From the NCBI GenBank assembly GCA_949299195.1, contig CASFZN010000019.1:48753-112752 (forward strand): a stretch of 64,000 bases of DNA, given 5' to 3'. Of the stretch, positions 44,720-54,686 are shown in pieces. The notes beneath the pieces are model-generated. The model had not been told where the DNA came from, ran no database searches, and saw only the letters and a program-made list of their open reading frames with translations. Made by a program: the position numbers and the translations under genes. Origin of the DNA: an uncultured bacterium (lineage in GTDB: Bacteria; Bacillota_I; Bacilli_A; RFN20; CAG-826). Numbering within the stretch: the stretch's first letter is position 1; every line of letters begins with the position of its first letter.

Positions 44720-45322
44720 ATGAGAAATTTAGAATCAAAATGGAAGAGATCCAGACGTTTACACTTTTCATTAAGTGAAACTGGAAAAGAATTAAAGAAA
44801 AGAGATTATGCTCCAGGTCAACACGGCCAAGATAGAAAGAAAATCTCTGAATACGGCAGACAATTAAACGAAAAACAAAAATTAAGACATCTTTATGGTG
44901 TTAATGAAAAACAATTCGTTAGATTATTCAAAATTGCTGATAAATCAAGCGAAGTTACTGGTACTGCATTCATGATTTTACTTGAATCAAGACTTGATAA
45001 CTTAGTTTATCGTTTAGGTTTTGCTACCAGCCGTGCACAAGCTAGACAACTCGTTAACCATGGCCACGTCTTAGTTAACGGCAAAAAGAATGATATCCCA
45101 TCATACTTAGTTAAAGTTGGAGATAAAATTTCTTTAAGAGAAAAGAGCCAAGGCTTACAAATTGTTAAAAATTCATTAGAAAAAGGCATTCAAGTTCCAG
45201 CTTATTTAACTCTTAATGTTGATAAAAAAGAAGGAACCTTCGACCGTTTACCAGAAAGAAGCGAACTCAACCAAGAAATTAATGAATCATTAATCGTTGA
45301 ATACTACAACAGAAGATTATAA
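44720..45322 (+). CDS. rpsD: Ribosomal protein S4
   Basis: 200 residues. [19 protein letters not shown] start, [20 protein letters not shown] and the S4 RNA-binding domain [22 protein letters not shown] near 95-116. It lacks the N-terminal Cys zinc site, so it is the Cys-minus form. AAGGAG site 10 bases upstream. Confidence 0.97.
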   Translation: MRNLESKWKRSRRLHFSLSETGKELKKRDYAPGQHGQDRKKISEYGRQLNEKQKLRHLYGVNEKQFVRLFKIADKSSEVTGTAFMILLESRLDNLVYRLGFATSRAQARQLVNHGHVLVNGKKNDIPSYLVKVGDKISLREKSQGLQIVKNSLEKGIQVPAYLTLNVDKKEGTFDRLPERSELNQEINESLIVEYYNRRL

Positions 45323-45360
45323 TTTCAAAAGTTACGAATTCATAAATGTAGCAAATTCAA

Positions 45361-45390
45361 AGAAGTGGAATTATTCCACTTCTTTTTTTA
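45361..45390 (+). terminator. Terminator of rpsD
   Basis: AGAAGTGGAA / TTCCACTTCT with a short TTA loop, then TTTTTTA. Confidence 0.9.
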
Positions 45391-45427
45391 TAATTATTTG
45401 TTAAACAATTTTGGAGGTAAAAAGAAT

Positions 45428-46558
45428 ATGATTAACATTCATGAAGGAAACGATTTAGTAGCATTAAGTTCATCAATTTTAAAAAGATTTGGAGTTACTC
45501 CTAACCATCCTACTTTAAAAGAAGCCGATGAATTATTTAAAAAGCACAAAGATAAACATATAGTTTTATTTCTTTTTGATGGAATGGGTAGAAATATTTA
45601 TGAAACTTATAAAAAAGAATTAAAGTTTATTTATCCTCATATTTATCATCCTTTTTATTCAATTTATCCTCCTACTACTGTTGCCGCAACTAACGCCATT
45701 TTAACCGACCAATATCCTTTAGAAAATGGATTTGTTGGATGGAACCAATATTTTAAGGAAGAAGATAAGTTTATCGATGTTTTTATGAATAAAGATAAAA
45801 ATAAAAAAGACACCATAAACGTTATTGATACTTATTTAAAACCAAAATTCATTTTTGATCTTATCAATGAAAAAGCTGGAAGTGAAATCTCGGTAAACAT
45901 TAAATCTTTAGATTATAGAAATAAAGATCGAAGCCAAAACTTTAATCGCTTCTTTAGTGAAGTTGATAAAGCATGTAAACAAAAAGAATTTATCTATGCT
46001 TATTGCAGTGAACCAGATCATTCAATGCATCCTCATGGAATTAAACATTGGAGAATTAAGAAAAAAATCAAATATTTAGACCATAAAATGAAAGAAATTG
46101 TTAAAAATAACAAAGATGTTTTATTCCTTTTAATCTCTGATCATGGCTTTATCGATGTTGAAGACATCGATTTAAGAAAAGATAAAGAACTTGTTGAGTC
46201 TATTAAATCTTTTTCAAAAGAAAAAAATAGTTTAGTAACAGTTGAAGGTAGATTCGCATCGTTTTTTGTTGATGATAAGGAAAAATTCTTAGATAACTAT
46301 AATAAAAAATATAAAGATTATTTCGAACTTTATACTAAAGAAGAAATATTATCTAATGAGATTTTAGGTCCAAAAATGGATATTAAAAACATAAATAAAA
46401 ACGCCCTTGATACACTAGGCGACTTTATATTAATTGCAAAAGATAAATATATTTTCCAAGATAATTTTGAAGAAGGTGGCGAGCCATTTAAAGGCGCTCA
46501 CGCTGGGATGACTAAAGAAGAAATGGAAATTTATTTAACAGTTTTTAATGATTTCTAA
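45428..46558 (+). CDS. Type I phosphodiesterase/nucleotide pyrophosphatase family protein
   Basis: About 376 residues of the alkaline phosphatase superfamily (PF01663-like). Metal-site Asp in FLFDGMG near 37, nucleophile Thr in PPTTVAATNA near 76, EPDHSMHPHG near 195 and SDHGF near 236 provide the remaining ligands. No signal peptide, so cytoplasmic. The start at 45428 has GGAGG upstream; the frame from 45365 begins inside the rpsD terminator. Could hydrolyse phosphodiesters or sugar phosphates. Overlaps the convergent DUF308 gene by 14 bases. Confidence 0.82.
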   Translation: MINIHEGNDLVALSSSILKRFGVTPNHPTLKEADELFKKHKDKHIVLFLFDGMGRNIYETYKKELKFIYPHIYHPFYSIYPPTTVAATNAILTDQYPLENGFVGWNQYFKEEDKFIDVFMNKDKNKKDTINVIDTYLKPKFIFDLINEKAGSEISVNIKSLDYRNKDRSQNFNRFFSEVDKACKQKEFIYAYCSEPDHSMHPHGIKHWRIKKKIKYLDHKMKEIVKNNKDVLFLLISDHGFIDVEDIDLRKDKELVESIKSFSKEKNSLVTVEGRFASFFVDDKEKFLDNYNKKYKDYFELYTKEEILSNEILGPKMDIKNINKNALDTLGDFILIAKDKYIFQDNFEEGGEPFKGAHAGMTKEEMEIYLTVFNDF

Positions 46559-47087
46559 TAAGTCTCATAACTCCTAACGCAATAAATAAAACACCAACGC
46601 TCATTAAAGGGACGCCAAGTAAAAATGAGGTAATTACAGTATCAATTTTAAGGTAGAAAACTGAAATTAATATACCAGCAATAATTAATAATAAATAAAT
46701 AACAAACTTAATAATTGTGATATAACTTCTAAAGTTAGCTCTTTTTAATATGATAAATTTAATAATTAAAACTAAGCCACTAACCGATAAAAATACTCCT
46801 ATAACAATTGGAATCATGAGTACGATATGAGTTGGATTTAGGAAAAACCAAACGGAAATTGCAATTAAAAATACATAAAAGAATATCCTAAAGAAATGCT
46901 CATTTTCTCTTAAAAACGTGATAACTATCATGATTATTGAAAATAATAAAATAAGAGAAGCAAAAAGATATCCTAAAAATAACTCCATAAAATCATAGTT
47001 AGAGAATATTAAAAATAAAAGTCCAACTACGAATGATAATAAACCTAATAAAATAGTATTTAAGGAATGACGATGGATTAAATTCAT
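46545..47087 (-). CDS. DUF308/HdeD-like membrane protein
   Basis: 180 residues, six hydrophobic segments in three paired repeats, the layout of the DUF308 (HdeD) family. Weakly conserved motif GVFLSVSGLVLIIKF in the middle repeat. Function unknown; HdeD relates to acid stress in E. coli, but this cannot be carried over. Confidence 0.7.
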   Translation of the reverse strand: MNLIHRHSLNTILLGLLSFVVGLLFLIFSNYDFMELFLGYLFASLILLFSIIMIVITFLRENEHFFRIFFYVFLIAISVWFFLNPTHIVLMIPIVIGVFLSVSGLVLIIKFIILKRANFRSYITIIKFVIYLLLIIAGILISVFYLKIDTVITSFLLGVPLMSVGVLFIALGVMRLIRNH

Positions 47088-47122
47088 ATTACTTACTTCT
47101 TCTTATTATAAATAAGGATTCC

Positions 47123-47581
47123 TTATTCAATAAACATATCTTTTATTTTTTTAATACTATTTTTATCTAGTTTATCGATTAAATCTTTTTCTTTAACTAG
47201 ATAAAAATGTTCATAACTAAATGAAGGAGAAACCATACATCCAACAAGAGTATAGTTATTACCATTGCATCTAGAGCCAAAAATATGGCCTTTTTTAACT
47301 AAATATTGAGGGTTTTCTTCATTTATTTCAATTTCATTAATCTGATAATCTTCATCGACATCTATAATTAAACAGGTGTCTCCACTATGAAAATACCATA
47401 ATTCATCTTCTTTTAAATAGTGTAAATGAGAAATATCTTCTTTTCCTAAAAGAAAAATAATTGAGGAATAAAGAGTTTGAAATTCATTAAAATTAATATC
47501 ACTTTTAAAAGTTTCCTTAAAAAAGCCACCTTCTGGGTGTGGTTCTAATTCTAACTTTTCAATTAATTTTTCTTTATTCAT
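47123..47581 (-). CDS. DUF985 cupin-domain protein
   Basis: About 152 residues. EPHPEGGFFKETF near residue 10, SSIIFLLGKED, then SHLHYLKEDELWYFHSGD with cupin-type His and Glu, and VGCMVSPSFSYEHFYLV at the end. These match DUF985 (cupin_5) proteins. The start at 47581 has GGAGAT 6 bases upstream. Enzyme activity unknown; sugar-related epimerase-like folds occur in the group. Confidence 0.85.
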   Translation of the reverse strand: MNKEKLIEKLELEPHPEGGFFKETFKSDINFNEFQTLYSSIIFLLGKEDISHLHYLKEDELWYFHSGDTCLIIDVDEDYQINEIEINEENPQYLVKKGHIFGSRCNGNNYTLVGCMVSPSFSYEHFYLVKEKDLIDKLDKNSIKKIKDMFIE

Positions 47582-47687
47582 AAAATCTCCATTGCTACAT
47601 AAGATAAATATATTGTCTAACAAAAGAAATTTTTTTACCACACTTTAAGAATAATAATTTTTAAAAGATGACAAATTTTAATGCCTA

Positions 47688-48285
47688 CTATTTTTTAGCA
47701 TTTAGGGCAATGAATAATCCTTTCTTATAAATTTTGATATCTTTAAAACCTGCTTTTAAAAGTAATTCTTCTATTTCTTTAGCATCATAAATTTTCATAT
47801 TGGTTGTAAATTTAGTCCATTTTCACCCTTTTTTATCACCCATTTCACAAATTATTAAGAATTGACCAATTATTTTTTAAAATTCTATATATTTCAGAAA
47901 AAGCTATTTCAATAGGATTCCAAAAGTAAATTGTTTCAGAAGCATAGACTGAATCATAACTTTCAACGTTTAAACTTAATTTTGTTACGTCTTCTAAAAA
48001 TATATTTGACCTATCTTTATATTTTTTTACCTTATCTAAACTTACTTCTACACTTATAGGAGAATAATCAACTCCATCTACTCTTATATGAGGATATTTT
48101 TTTAAAAGACGATATATATTTCCGCCTCCTCCACATCCTAAATCTAAAATCTTGTCGTTATCTTTAATTTCTAAATGACTTAATCCCCAAGAAGCTACCT
48201 TTTTATGTCCGCTATTCATCATTTTTGCGATAATTTTTCCATATAAACCTCTTGGTTTTTTGCAGTTTTCCATAAATTTTTTCAT
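47688..48285 (-). pseudogene. Frameshifted SAM-dependent methyltransferase
   Basis: The intact part (48285 to 47845) has the class I methyltransferase motif ILDLGCGGGGNIYRL near residue 46, DGVDYSPISVE near 70 and a motif like SVYASETIYFW. It then stops early in a shifted frame. One base off, the family tail resumes with IIGQFLIICEMGDKKG, meets an in-frame TGA, and continues KWTKFTTNMKIYDAKEIEEL to a TAG at 47688-47690. One frameshift and one stop make it a pseudogene. Confidence 0.75.
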
Positions 48286-48351
48286 AAATAAAAATCCACC
48301 TTATTTTTATCATAGTTAGCCAAAACTAACTTTTCTATAAAAAAGTGGATT

Positions 48352-49134
48352 TTATTTATTAAAGATTCTTACTTTAAGTTCATAGATTTCAAAAAATGAG
48401 GTACCTAAATGGCGATTTATAATATATGTTTCTTCAGTATTTATCGAGTTTTTAATCTTAAAGCCATCAATAACTTTGATAGCTTTATATAACTCTCCTT
48501 TATCAAAAAGAACTGATAAATATTCTCCTTCTGGACATATCTCTTTCTTTTTAGATTCTTTAAAAACTTCGATATATTGAGTTAAAAAGTGAGCCTTATT
48601 ATCAATAAATTTAAAGGTTTGACCATATTCTAAATTCAATTTCATCTTCTTTTTAGTTAATTCAACTTCAAAAAGTCTATTTCCAAAATCAAGTTGATCA
48701 AAATCTTCGATTTCTTCATCGATTCTTTTATAAACATAATATTTTTCTTCGATAAATTTGCGGTTTACTACTAATTTATCGGAAGCGTTATATTCATCAA
48801 GTTGCGAAATAATTCTTTTAATATCTTTATAAACTAAATCGATTCTTAACTTTTCTTTATAAATTGTTTCTTTATGTTTAATCAATAATTTTCTTAAATC
48901 CATTAAGTCTTCATTATTAAAAATACGTTTAAGTTCTGCTAAAGGAAGGCCAATATATTTTGAATATCGAATAATATCTAAATAGATAAATTGTTCACTA
49001 GAATAATAGCGATAACCACTATCTTTATTGACATAAGAAGGCTTAATTAGCCCTATTTTATCGTATAATCTTAAAGCTTGGATACTAACATCATTTAGTT
49101 TAGCAGTTTCTCCAATTGTATAAAGTTTTCTCAT
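48352..49134 (-). CDS. MerR-family transcriptional regulator (BmrR-like)
   Basis: 260 residues. N-terminal MerR helix-turn-helix and wing: YTIGETAKLNDVSIQALRLY, then LIKPSYVNKDSGYRYYSSEQ. A long dimer helix follows, then a C-terminal effector-binding domain like BmrR/GyrI (residues 120-260) rather than a Cys metal site. Divergent to a CDF-family gene with a MerR-type promoter between them, so it probably activates that gene on binding an effector. Confidence 0.88.
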   Translation of the reverse strand: MRKLYTIGETAKLNDVSIQALRLYDKIGLIKPSYVNKDSGYRYYSSEQFIYLDIIRYSKYIGLPLAELKRIFNNEDLMDLRKLLIKHKETIYKEKLRIDLVYKDIKRIISQLDEYNASDKLVVNRKFIEEKYYVYKRIDEEIEDFDQLDFGNRLFEVELTKKKMKLNLEYGQTFKFIDNKAHFLTQYIEVFKESKKKEICPEGEYLSVLFDKGELYKAIKVIDGFKIKNSINTEETYIINRHLGTSFFEIYELKVRIFNK

Positions 49135-49144
49135 TTTTTACCTC

Positions 49145-49175
49145 TTGACTCTATAGTTAGTATATAGTTTTTAAT
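49145..49175 (+). promoter_or_regulatory. MerR-type promoter with 19-base spacer
   Basis: TTGACT (49145-49150) and TTTAAT (49170-49175) are 19 bases apart. The spacer contains the dyad CTATA-N5/7-TATAG. Overlong spacers twisted by MerR proteins are the family's hallmark. An AGGAGG site and the CDF start follow. Confidence 0.65.
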
Positions 49176-49204
49176 ATAAGTAGTAAACTAGGAGGTAAAA
49201 GAAA

Positions 49205-50113
49205 ATGAAGTATGAACAAAAAGCGTTATACTGGGGTTTTGCGATCAACACTTTTTCAACTGTCCTAGGAGTCTTATTTTTTATTTATACGAATAGTAAA
49301 ACGATTCTTTTAGATGCTGCTATTAGCGTTATTTTGTGTTTATCGACCCTTATATCAATTATAGTTACTAAAGTTAGTAACAAGAAAAATAGTGAAAAAT
49401 ATCCTTTAGGAAGAAATTCAATTGAAAATATCTTTGTTATTTTTAGAACAATTTTGATGTTATTAATGATAATTTGGTCATTAATAAACGGAATAATGAC
49501 AATTGTTAATTTTTATAATGGAACTTTAGTAAGTGAAGTAACAATCGAACTTATTCCAATGTTGATTTATTGTTTTTTAATGACTTTATCTTGTTTTGCA
49601 ATAACTTTTACATATCACCACTATAATAAAAAGATTAATAATTCGAGTGATATTTTAAAAATTGAGATTAAAGCAGCCTTATATGATGGACTTGTAACTT
49701 TATTTGCTACTATTTCCTTACTTTTATTCACGTATATAGAAGCTTTTAATCCTATTAAAGATATAGGAGATTCAATAACTACTATTATTCTTTCAATTAT
49801 TTATTTATATGTACCAATTAAAGAATTAATTTCACAAATTAAAATCTTGATTGATAAAAGAGAAAATCAAGAAATTGAACAAAAAATTAAAAAGTATTTA
49901 AATAAGAACTATTCTTCTTTAAATATAGTAGATATTTATTGTTCTTATTCTAGTGAAGTTGTTTCGATTTATGTCTCACTATTCCCTAAAGATGATATCT
50001 CATCAATTGAATTAGAGGAATTATTCGATAAAGTACGTAATAATTTATATGAAAAGTATGAATATTCTAAAGTTATCTTAATTCTTTCTCATGATAAGAT
50101 TCATAATTTATAA
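49205..50113 (+). CDS. Cation diffusion facilitator (CDF) family transporter
   Basis: 302 residues. Six membrane helices in residues 8-215, with LLDAAISVILCLSTLIS as the metal-site helix 2 and KYPLGRNSIENIF as the loop after helix 3, then a C-terminal ferredoxin-like domain with KVILILSHD at the end. The second Asp of the usual HxxxD or DxxxD helix-2 site appears altered, so metal choice is uncertain. Presumed export of divalent metal ions, activated by the divergent MerR protein. Confidence 0.75.
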   Translation: MKYEQKALYWGFAINTFSTVLGVLFFIYTNSKTILLDAAISVILCLSTLISIIVTKVSNKKNSEKYPLGRNSIENIFVIFRTILMLLMIIWSLINGIMTIVNFYNGTLVSEVTIELIPMLIYCFLMTLSCFAITFTYHHYNKKINNSSDILKIEIKAALYDGLVTLFATISLLLFTYIEAFNPIKDIGDSITTIILSIIYLYVPIKELISQIKILIDKRENQEIEQKIKKYLNKNYSSLNIVDIYCSYSSEVVSIYVSLFPKDDISSIELEELFDKVRNNLYEKYEYSKVILILSHDKIHNL

Positions 50114-50136
50114 AAATATTTATTTAATTAACCCCC

Positions 50137-50188
50137 ATATACTTAAAAAATGAATGGATATTAAGCACCATTCATTTTTTAAGTATAT
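50137..50188. terminator. Long bidirectional terminator between CDF and SDR genes
   Basis: A perfect stem of about 20 bp (ATATACTTAAAAAATGAATGG with its complement) around a 10-base loop. A-rich and T-rich flanks serve both converging genes. Confidence 0.85.
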
Positions 50189-50197
50189 AAGTAAACT

Positions 50198-51004
50198 TTA
50201 AAAATATAACTTAAAGATAAGATCAATCATCCATTCTGGAAGTATTGATAATATCTTCATTTTTATAGATCTATGAACGTTATAAACTCTTTTAGGTTTC
50301 TTTTTAAAGATTGCTTTTTTAAATGTATGAACTATCTTTTTAGTAGTTTTTGCCTTATCTAATTCTTTAACCATTAACACCTTCATCTTCATTAATGGGT
50401 CTTTAAATAGTTTAGTATCTCTAACAAGTTCATTAAATTGATTTTCAACATTTGACTGCATATTCGTTTTAAAAGAACCTGGTCTAATTTTAATAACCTT
50501 TACTCCTAAAGAAGATACTTCTCCCCTTAATGAATCATTATAAACTTCGATAGCGCGTTTACTCATTGTATAGAAACTATGGAAAGGAATAGCGCATAAA
50601 TCGCCATATTCACTAGAAAGATTAATAATTCTTCCCTTTGATTTAATAATAAAGTCTTTAAAATAATAATTTATTCGATAAGTACCCATTAAATTAATGT
50701 TCATTAAAGTTAAAGCTTTAGAAGGATTAACTTCTAGAGTTGATCCTAAAATTACAATACCTGCAAAATTAATAATTAAATCTAAAGTTAAATTATTATT
50801 TATTAAATAATCTTTAACTTTAATTATTTCTTCATCATTAGTTATATCGACAATAAATGGGGTAACTAATTCATTATTAGCGTATTTATCAATTAATTTT
50901 GGATCTTTATCAAGCGCGAAAACTTTATAGTCGCTATTAATTAAAAGATTAATTACTTCTTCAGCTAACCCGCCATTAGCACCGCTTATAAGAGCATATT
51001 TCAT
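50198..51004 (-). CDS. Short-chain dehydrogenase/reductase
   Basis: 268 residues, classical SDR. Cofactor loop SGANGGLAEE near residue 7, FALDKD at the end of strand 2 (Asp suggests NAD preference), NFAGI near 86, and catalytic Ser, Tyr and Lys in NLSSEYG and FYTMSKRAIE near 145-162. RPGSFKTNM follows. A C-terminal hydrophobic stretch could attach it to membranes. Substrate unknown; the type often acts on acyl or sterol-like lipids. Confidence 0.85.
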   Translation of the reverse strand: MKYALISGANGGLAEEVINLLINSDYKVFALDKDPKLIDKYANNELVTPFIVDITNDEEIIKVKDYLINNNLTLDLIINFAGIVILGSTLEVNPSKALTLMNINLMGTYRINYYFKDFIIKSKGRIINLSSEYGDLCAIPFHSFYTMSKRAIEVYNDSLRGEVSSLGVKVIKIRPGSFKTNMQSNVENQFNELVRDTKLFKDPLMKMKVLMVKELDKAKTTKKIVHTFKKAIFKKKPKRVYNVHRSIKMKILSILPEWMIDLIFKLYF

Positions 51005-51069
51005 ATTTTTTTATCTTCTTAACCACTTTTCTTAAAAATTATAAATTAAATTAATTAAAAATTTTATCT

Positions 51070-52260
51070 ATTTATTAATAATTTAGAATTTGAAGAAATT
51101 TTTGATGTTTATTTACCAAGTAAAACATTATTAGAACAAAAATATGCTAACATGCATGTTTATTCTTTTATTTCTTTATTTTTTGTTGTCACTTCAATAT
51201 GTTTAATGCTTGTTTATACTTATTTAAAGTTAAAAGAAAGGCACGAAAAAAGAGTCATGAATTTGTAATTAAGAAATATTTATTAAGACAAAAACTAAAT
51301 TTCGATTTAACCCGCGATTTACCTATATACTTTAAATATGGACCTTTTGTAAAAGAAGGTTATATTAAAATTTTTAGCGTTTTCTTCATTCTTTTTTGTT
51401 CTTTTGCTTTAGGAATTGAAGTCTTTACTCTATTTAATTTATATGACAATCCACATCTTGCTAATTATTTAACTATTTCTAAATATTTATATACTTTAAG
51501 TTATTTTTTAGTATTTTCCTTAAACTAAACTCTTCAATAACCAATAAAAATGTCTTTTTAACTGCCTTAGCGTTTATATATTTAGGTATTATTTTTAATA
51601 TTTTAGAAATCAAACTTAATGTTTATTTATCAAATGAGGGAAATACGTTTTCTCTAGCTTCAAATTATCTACCAACCAACATCTTCTGGGGATTAGGACT
51701 TTTCATAATTATGATTTGTATTTTATTTATCACTCCAAGTTTTATAAATAGAGAACGGAAAAAGATAATTTATAGATTTTTATCGCTTCTTCCTTTAGCT
51801 TATTTAATCACTATTAAAGTTATTTTAAATACCATGGAAATTGATAATAATTTTAAATATTTTTTAATTGATGAAGATATTAATATTATCATTTTTGGAA
51901 TATTAATGATTTTTACCATCTATTTTTTAAGATTATATTTTAAAAAAATATAAAACTGGATATTTATCGTATTTTAATAGTAATCGCTTTAGCATTATAA
52001 AAAATGTCGCAATCTCAATAATTATCCTTTTAATTTTTAGATTAAACTTCATTTTAAGTACTAATGAAACTTTAATTTCCTTAGGATTTGAAGCGGATAT
52101 TACACTTTTATTCTTAATTCCTTTTGTCCCTATTTATAAAGAAAGACTCCCTCAAAGCAATATTTTACAGGGAGTCGCATATACCGTTTCTACCACTTTA
52201 GCTAACTCGATTCCTTATATTATGTTAATAGGATATTTTCTATTTGCTCGATATTTTTAA
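51070..52260 (+). pseudogene. Fragmented multi-span membrane protein
   Basis: At least three plus-strand frames carry successive hydrophobic pieces. The first includes VYSFISLFFVVTSICLMLVY, then FVKEGYIKIFSVFFILFCSF after a shift near 51260. After stops near 51528, LFIIMICILFITPSF and IIIFGILMIFTIYFLRLYF follow, and finally LLFLIPFVPIYKE and YIMLIGYFLFARYF. The order looks like one membrane protein of about 390 residues broken by several frameshifts. Family not recognised. A GACTCCCT/AGGGAGTC dyad lies at 52145-52176 within it. Confidence 0.6.
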
Positions 52261-53187
52261 TTAGTTATTGATTTCAATATTATTCTTTTTTAATAACTCG
52301 TTTTGATAATCATAATATTTTCTAAAGGATTTAAAATAACCTTTAGTATTTTTATTAACGTAATTACTTCTAATATTACTATCTTCAATAACCTTTTTAT
52401 AAGGGAAAGATCCACCTAAATTAACTCTCCAAAGATTTAAAATTCCCATAAAATATGCATCTTTTGGACAAGAAAAGGAGCAATTCATACAAATACAGCA
52501 ATTTGTCTTTCTTTTTATCTTTCCTTTTTTATTTAAATATAAGGCTCCGCTTGGACAGTTTTTAATACATTTATAACATTTAACGCACTTTTTCTTTTTA
52601 ACAAAACAAAGCTTAGCGTTAATTGGTCCAGCTAGCCATTCAATTCTAATAATAAAAGCTAATGTTTTATATAAAGGATTAGTTTTAATCTTAAAAATAT
52701 GATGATTATCGACTATTTCATTAGCGTATAATTCACCGACTGCTTTTGAAGTTAGATACATTTGTTTAATCATTCCTTCAGGATATTTAAACATAATGTT
52801 ATATGGCATCAAAAAGTGGTGTTCTAAATCTAAAACGTAACCTTTCTTTTTTAATATTTTAATAGTTAAAGAACTTGATGCACTATTAACAGCAAAAGGT
52901 TCACCACTATTTTTAATAATAAAATATTTTTTATCTTTACTCTTAGAAATAGGTAATAACTTAATAAACTTCACAAAAGGTTTAGGTGAATTAAACCCAT
53001 GAATTGGATAAGAAAATCCAACATAATCGTAATTATTAGGATCTGGGATATCTTTTTCTTCTAAAGGATATTTAATATTAAAGTAAGAAACTTCAATTCC
53101 TTTTTTACTTAAATTATCCCCAACAAAAGAAGCTACTCTTTTAGAATTTCCAGTCCCTGAAAAGGTATAAATTATACAATTTGACAT
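52261..53187 (-). CDS. EFR1-family flavodoxin-ferredoxin protein
   Basis: 308 residues. A flavodoxin-like half has the FMN phosphate loop YTFSGTGNSKRVA near residue 7 and GFSYPIHGFN near 57. The C-terminal half holds two [4Fe-4S] ferredoxin motifs: CVKCYKCIKNCPSGAL near 207 and CCICMNCSFSCPKDAY near 232. A predicted electron-transfer protein of anaerobic metabolism. It starts 19 bases after the epimerase gene stops, so the two may be an operon. Partner enzyme unknown. Confidence 0.88.
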   Translation of the reverse strand: MSNCIIYTFSGTGNSKRVASFVGDNLSKKGIEVSYFNIKYPLEEKDIPDPNNYDYVGFSYPIHGFNSPKPFVKFIKLLPISKSKDKKYFIIKNSGEPFAVNSASSSLTIKILKKKGYVLDLEHHFLMPYNIMFKYPEGMIKQMYLTSKAVGELYANEIVDNHHIFKIKTNPLYKTLAFIIRIEWLAGPINAKLCFVKKKKCVKCYKCIKNCPSGALYLNKKGKIKRKTNCCICMNCSFSCPKDAYFMGILNLWRVNLGGSFPYKKVIEDSNIRSNYVNKNTKGYFKSFRKYYDYQNELLKKNNIEINN

Positions 53188-53206
53188 AACTTTTACCTTT
53201 TATTAA

Positions 53207-54205
53207 TTATTTAAAATCGTTATTTCTATAACAAGCTTTTGCAGTTGCAACAATCGCTTCTTCTAATCCGCCGGTTGTCATTTTTAAAGCGTCTCTAGTT
53301 GCTTTCATATCTTCTTCGGTCATCATTAAATTTCTAGACATAATTTCGGTCATTGTATATTTCATATTTAATCCGGCTTCATGACCGTGTTTAAGTTCAC
53401 TCTTTCTCATTTGAGAGCCAACTATTCCTAGTAACCATCTTGGTGGATGAGAAATCTTTCTTTTTTTACCAGTTAAAGCAACCATCATAATATCTAAGAA
53501 ATAATCAAATGGTCTATTTTCTTCTCCGACTGGATATCTTTTGCCATGTTCACCATACATTAAAGCTCCTACTCCAGCTTCACCAACATGTTGAACAGCA
53601 ATCATAGTTGTTCCTCCACCTGGGAACATAATCGTCTTTTTACCATTTGCAAAACGGTCTAAGAATGTATCTTTCCATAAAGGAGTTCTTTCTGGCATAC
53701 TTCCAAAAATATAAGGAAGTTCCAAAATCATAACATCCATATTTTTAGCTTGTTCAATACATAATTTTGCTTGTTCGACTCTTACTCTGATGTAAGGATG
53801 TTTTTTAGCAAATTCAACTTCAGGCATCATTCGATCAAAATAAGCAAAATAAGAATTATAAACTACCGCTCTTTTAACGCCTGCTCTTTCTGCTGCACGT
53901 AATACTTTTGCGCAGTGATCAACTAATCTTTCTTTAAAGAAAACATAACTTGGTGCTGGAGGTGTAATTCTATCATCTGGACCTACCGAATAAACAATTC
54001 CTTCATAACCCTCAAAATAAGGAACTAATTCATCTTCAGTTAACTCAAATACATCTCCATAATTAACATCAACTTCTTTAGGGTACCACCCTTCTAGATT
54101 ACAATCATCTAGTGATAAAGAACCGCATGTGTGACCATTTTTAAGCGCACTCAAAACAGTGTAATAGCCTAAAAAACCGGTTCCGCCTACTACCATTATC
54201 TTCAT
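53207..54205 (-). CDS. NAD(P)-dependent epimerase/dehydratase (extended SDR)
   Basis: 332 residues. Rossmann start MKIMVVGGTGFLGYY, YSVGPDDR near 90, catalytic Tyr in VVYNSYFAYF near 135, and ILELPYIFGS near 180. The usual YxxxK spacing is not obvious, so it may be an atypical or isomerase-like member. It is less AT-biased in amino-acid use than its neighbours. Possibly transcribed with the EFR1 gene downstream. Confidence 0.8.
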   Translation of the reverse strand: MKIMVVGGTGFLGYYTVLSALKNGHTCGSLSLDDCNLEGWYPKEVDVNYGDVFELTEDELVPYFEGYEGIVYSVGPDDRITPPAPSYVFFKERLVDHCAKVLRAAERAGVKRAVVYNSYFAYFDRMMPEVEFAKKHPYIRVRVEQAKLCIEQAKNMDVMILELPYIFGSMPERTPLWKDTFLDRFANGKKTIMFPGGGTTMIAVQHVGEAGVGALMYGEHGKRYPVGEENRPFDYFLDIMMVALTGKKRKISHPPRWLLGIVGSQMRKSELKHGHEAGLNMKYTMTEIMSRNLMMTEEDMKATRDALKMTTGGLEEAIVATAKACYRNNDFK

Positions 54206-54312
54206 GTATTTTCCTCCGATATTTATATATATACATTTTAATTCATAATAAATAAATGTGGAAACTTTTTTGTCAATTTAAAGATAATTTAAGTAGGATA
54301 AATATCATCATT

Positions 54313-54522
54313 TTACTCTAATTCAAATTTGCCTGTATAAAGTTGATAGTATATTCCTTTTTTATCAATTAATGAATCGTGATTACCGCTTTCTATAATT
54401 CTTCCGTGATCTAAAACTATAATTAAGTCACTATTTTTAACAGTTGAAAGTCTATGTGCTATTACAAAAACCGTTCTTCCTTTCATAACTTTTTTGGTTC
54501 CTTTTTGGACAAGTTTTTCCAT
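54313..54522 (-). pseudogene. C-terminal remnant of an ABC exporter ATPase
   Basis: 69 residues with KGRTVFVIAHRLSTVKNSDL (H-loop) and VLDHGRIIESGNHDSL, the end of an exporter-type ATPase domain. Walker A, signature and Walker B are absent and no gene precedes it. A truncated leftover. Confidence 0.8.
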
Positions 54523-54686
54523 AATTTAGCCTCAAAAAAGTATCATTTAGTTTGACATACAACTATTATATAAATAACTTTATATATGCCAACAAAAATA
54601 AAACAAAAAATTAATGCATAAAAATGCAAAAAGAGTTAGATATTAGTTCTAAAACACTTATAATTAAGTAGTTAAAGAGAATTTTT

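Noticed and set aside
45365..45427. Upstream extension of the phosphodiesterase gene
   Set aside because: The extension lies in the rpsD terminator; the ATG at 45428 has the ribosome site.
52145..52176. GACTCCCT/AGGGAGTC dyad as a terminator
   Set aside because: It lies inside a coding remnant and has no T-tract.
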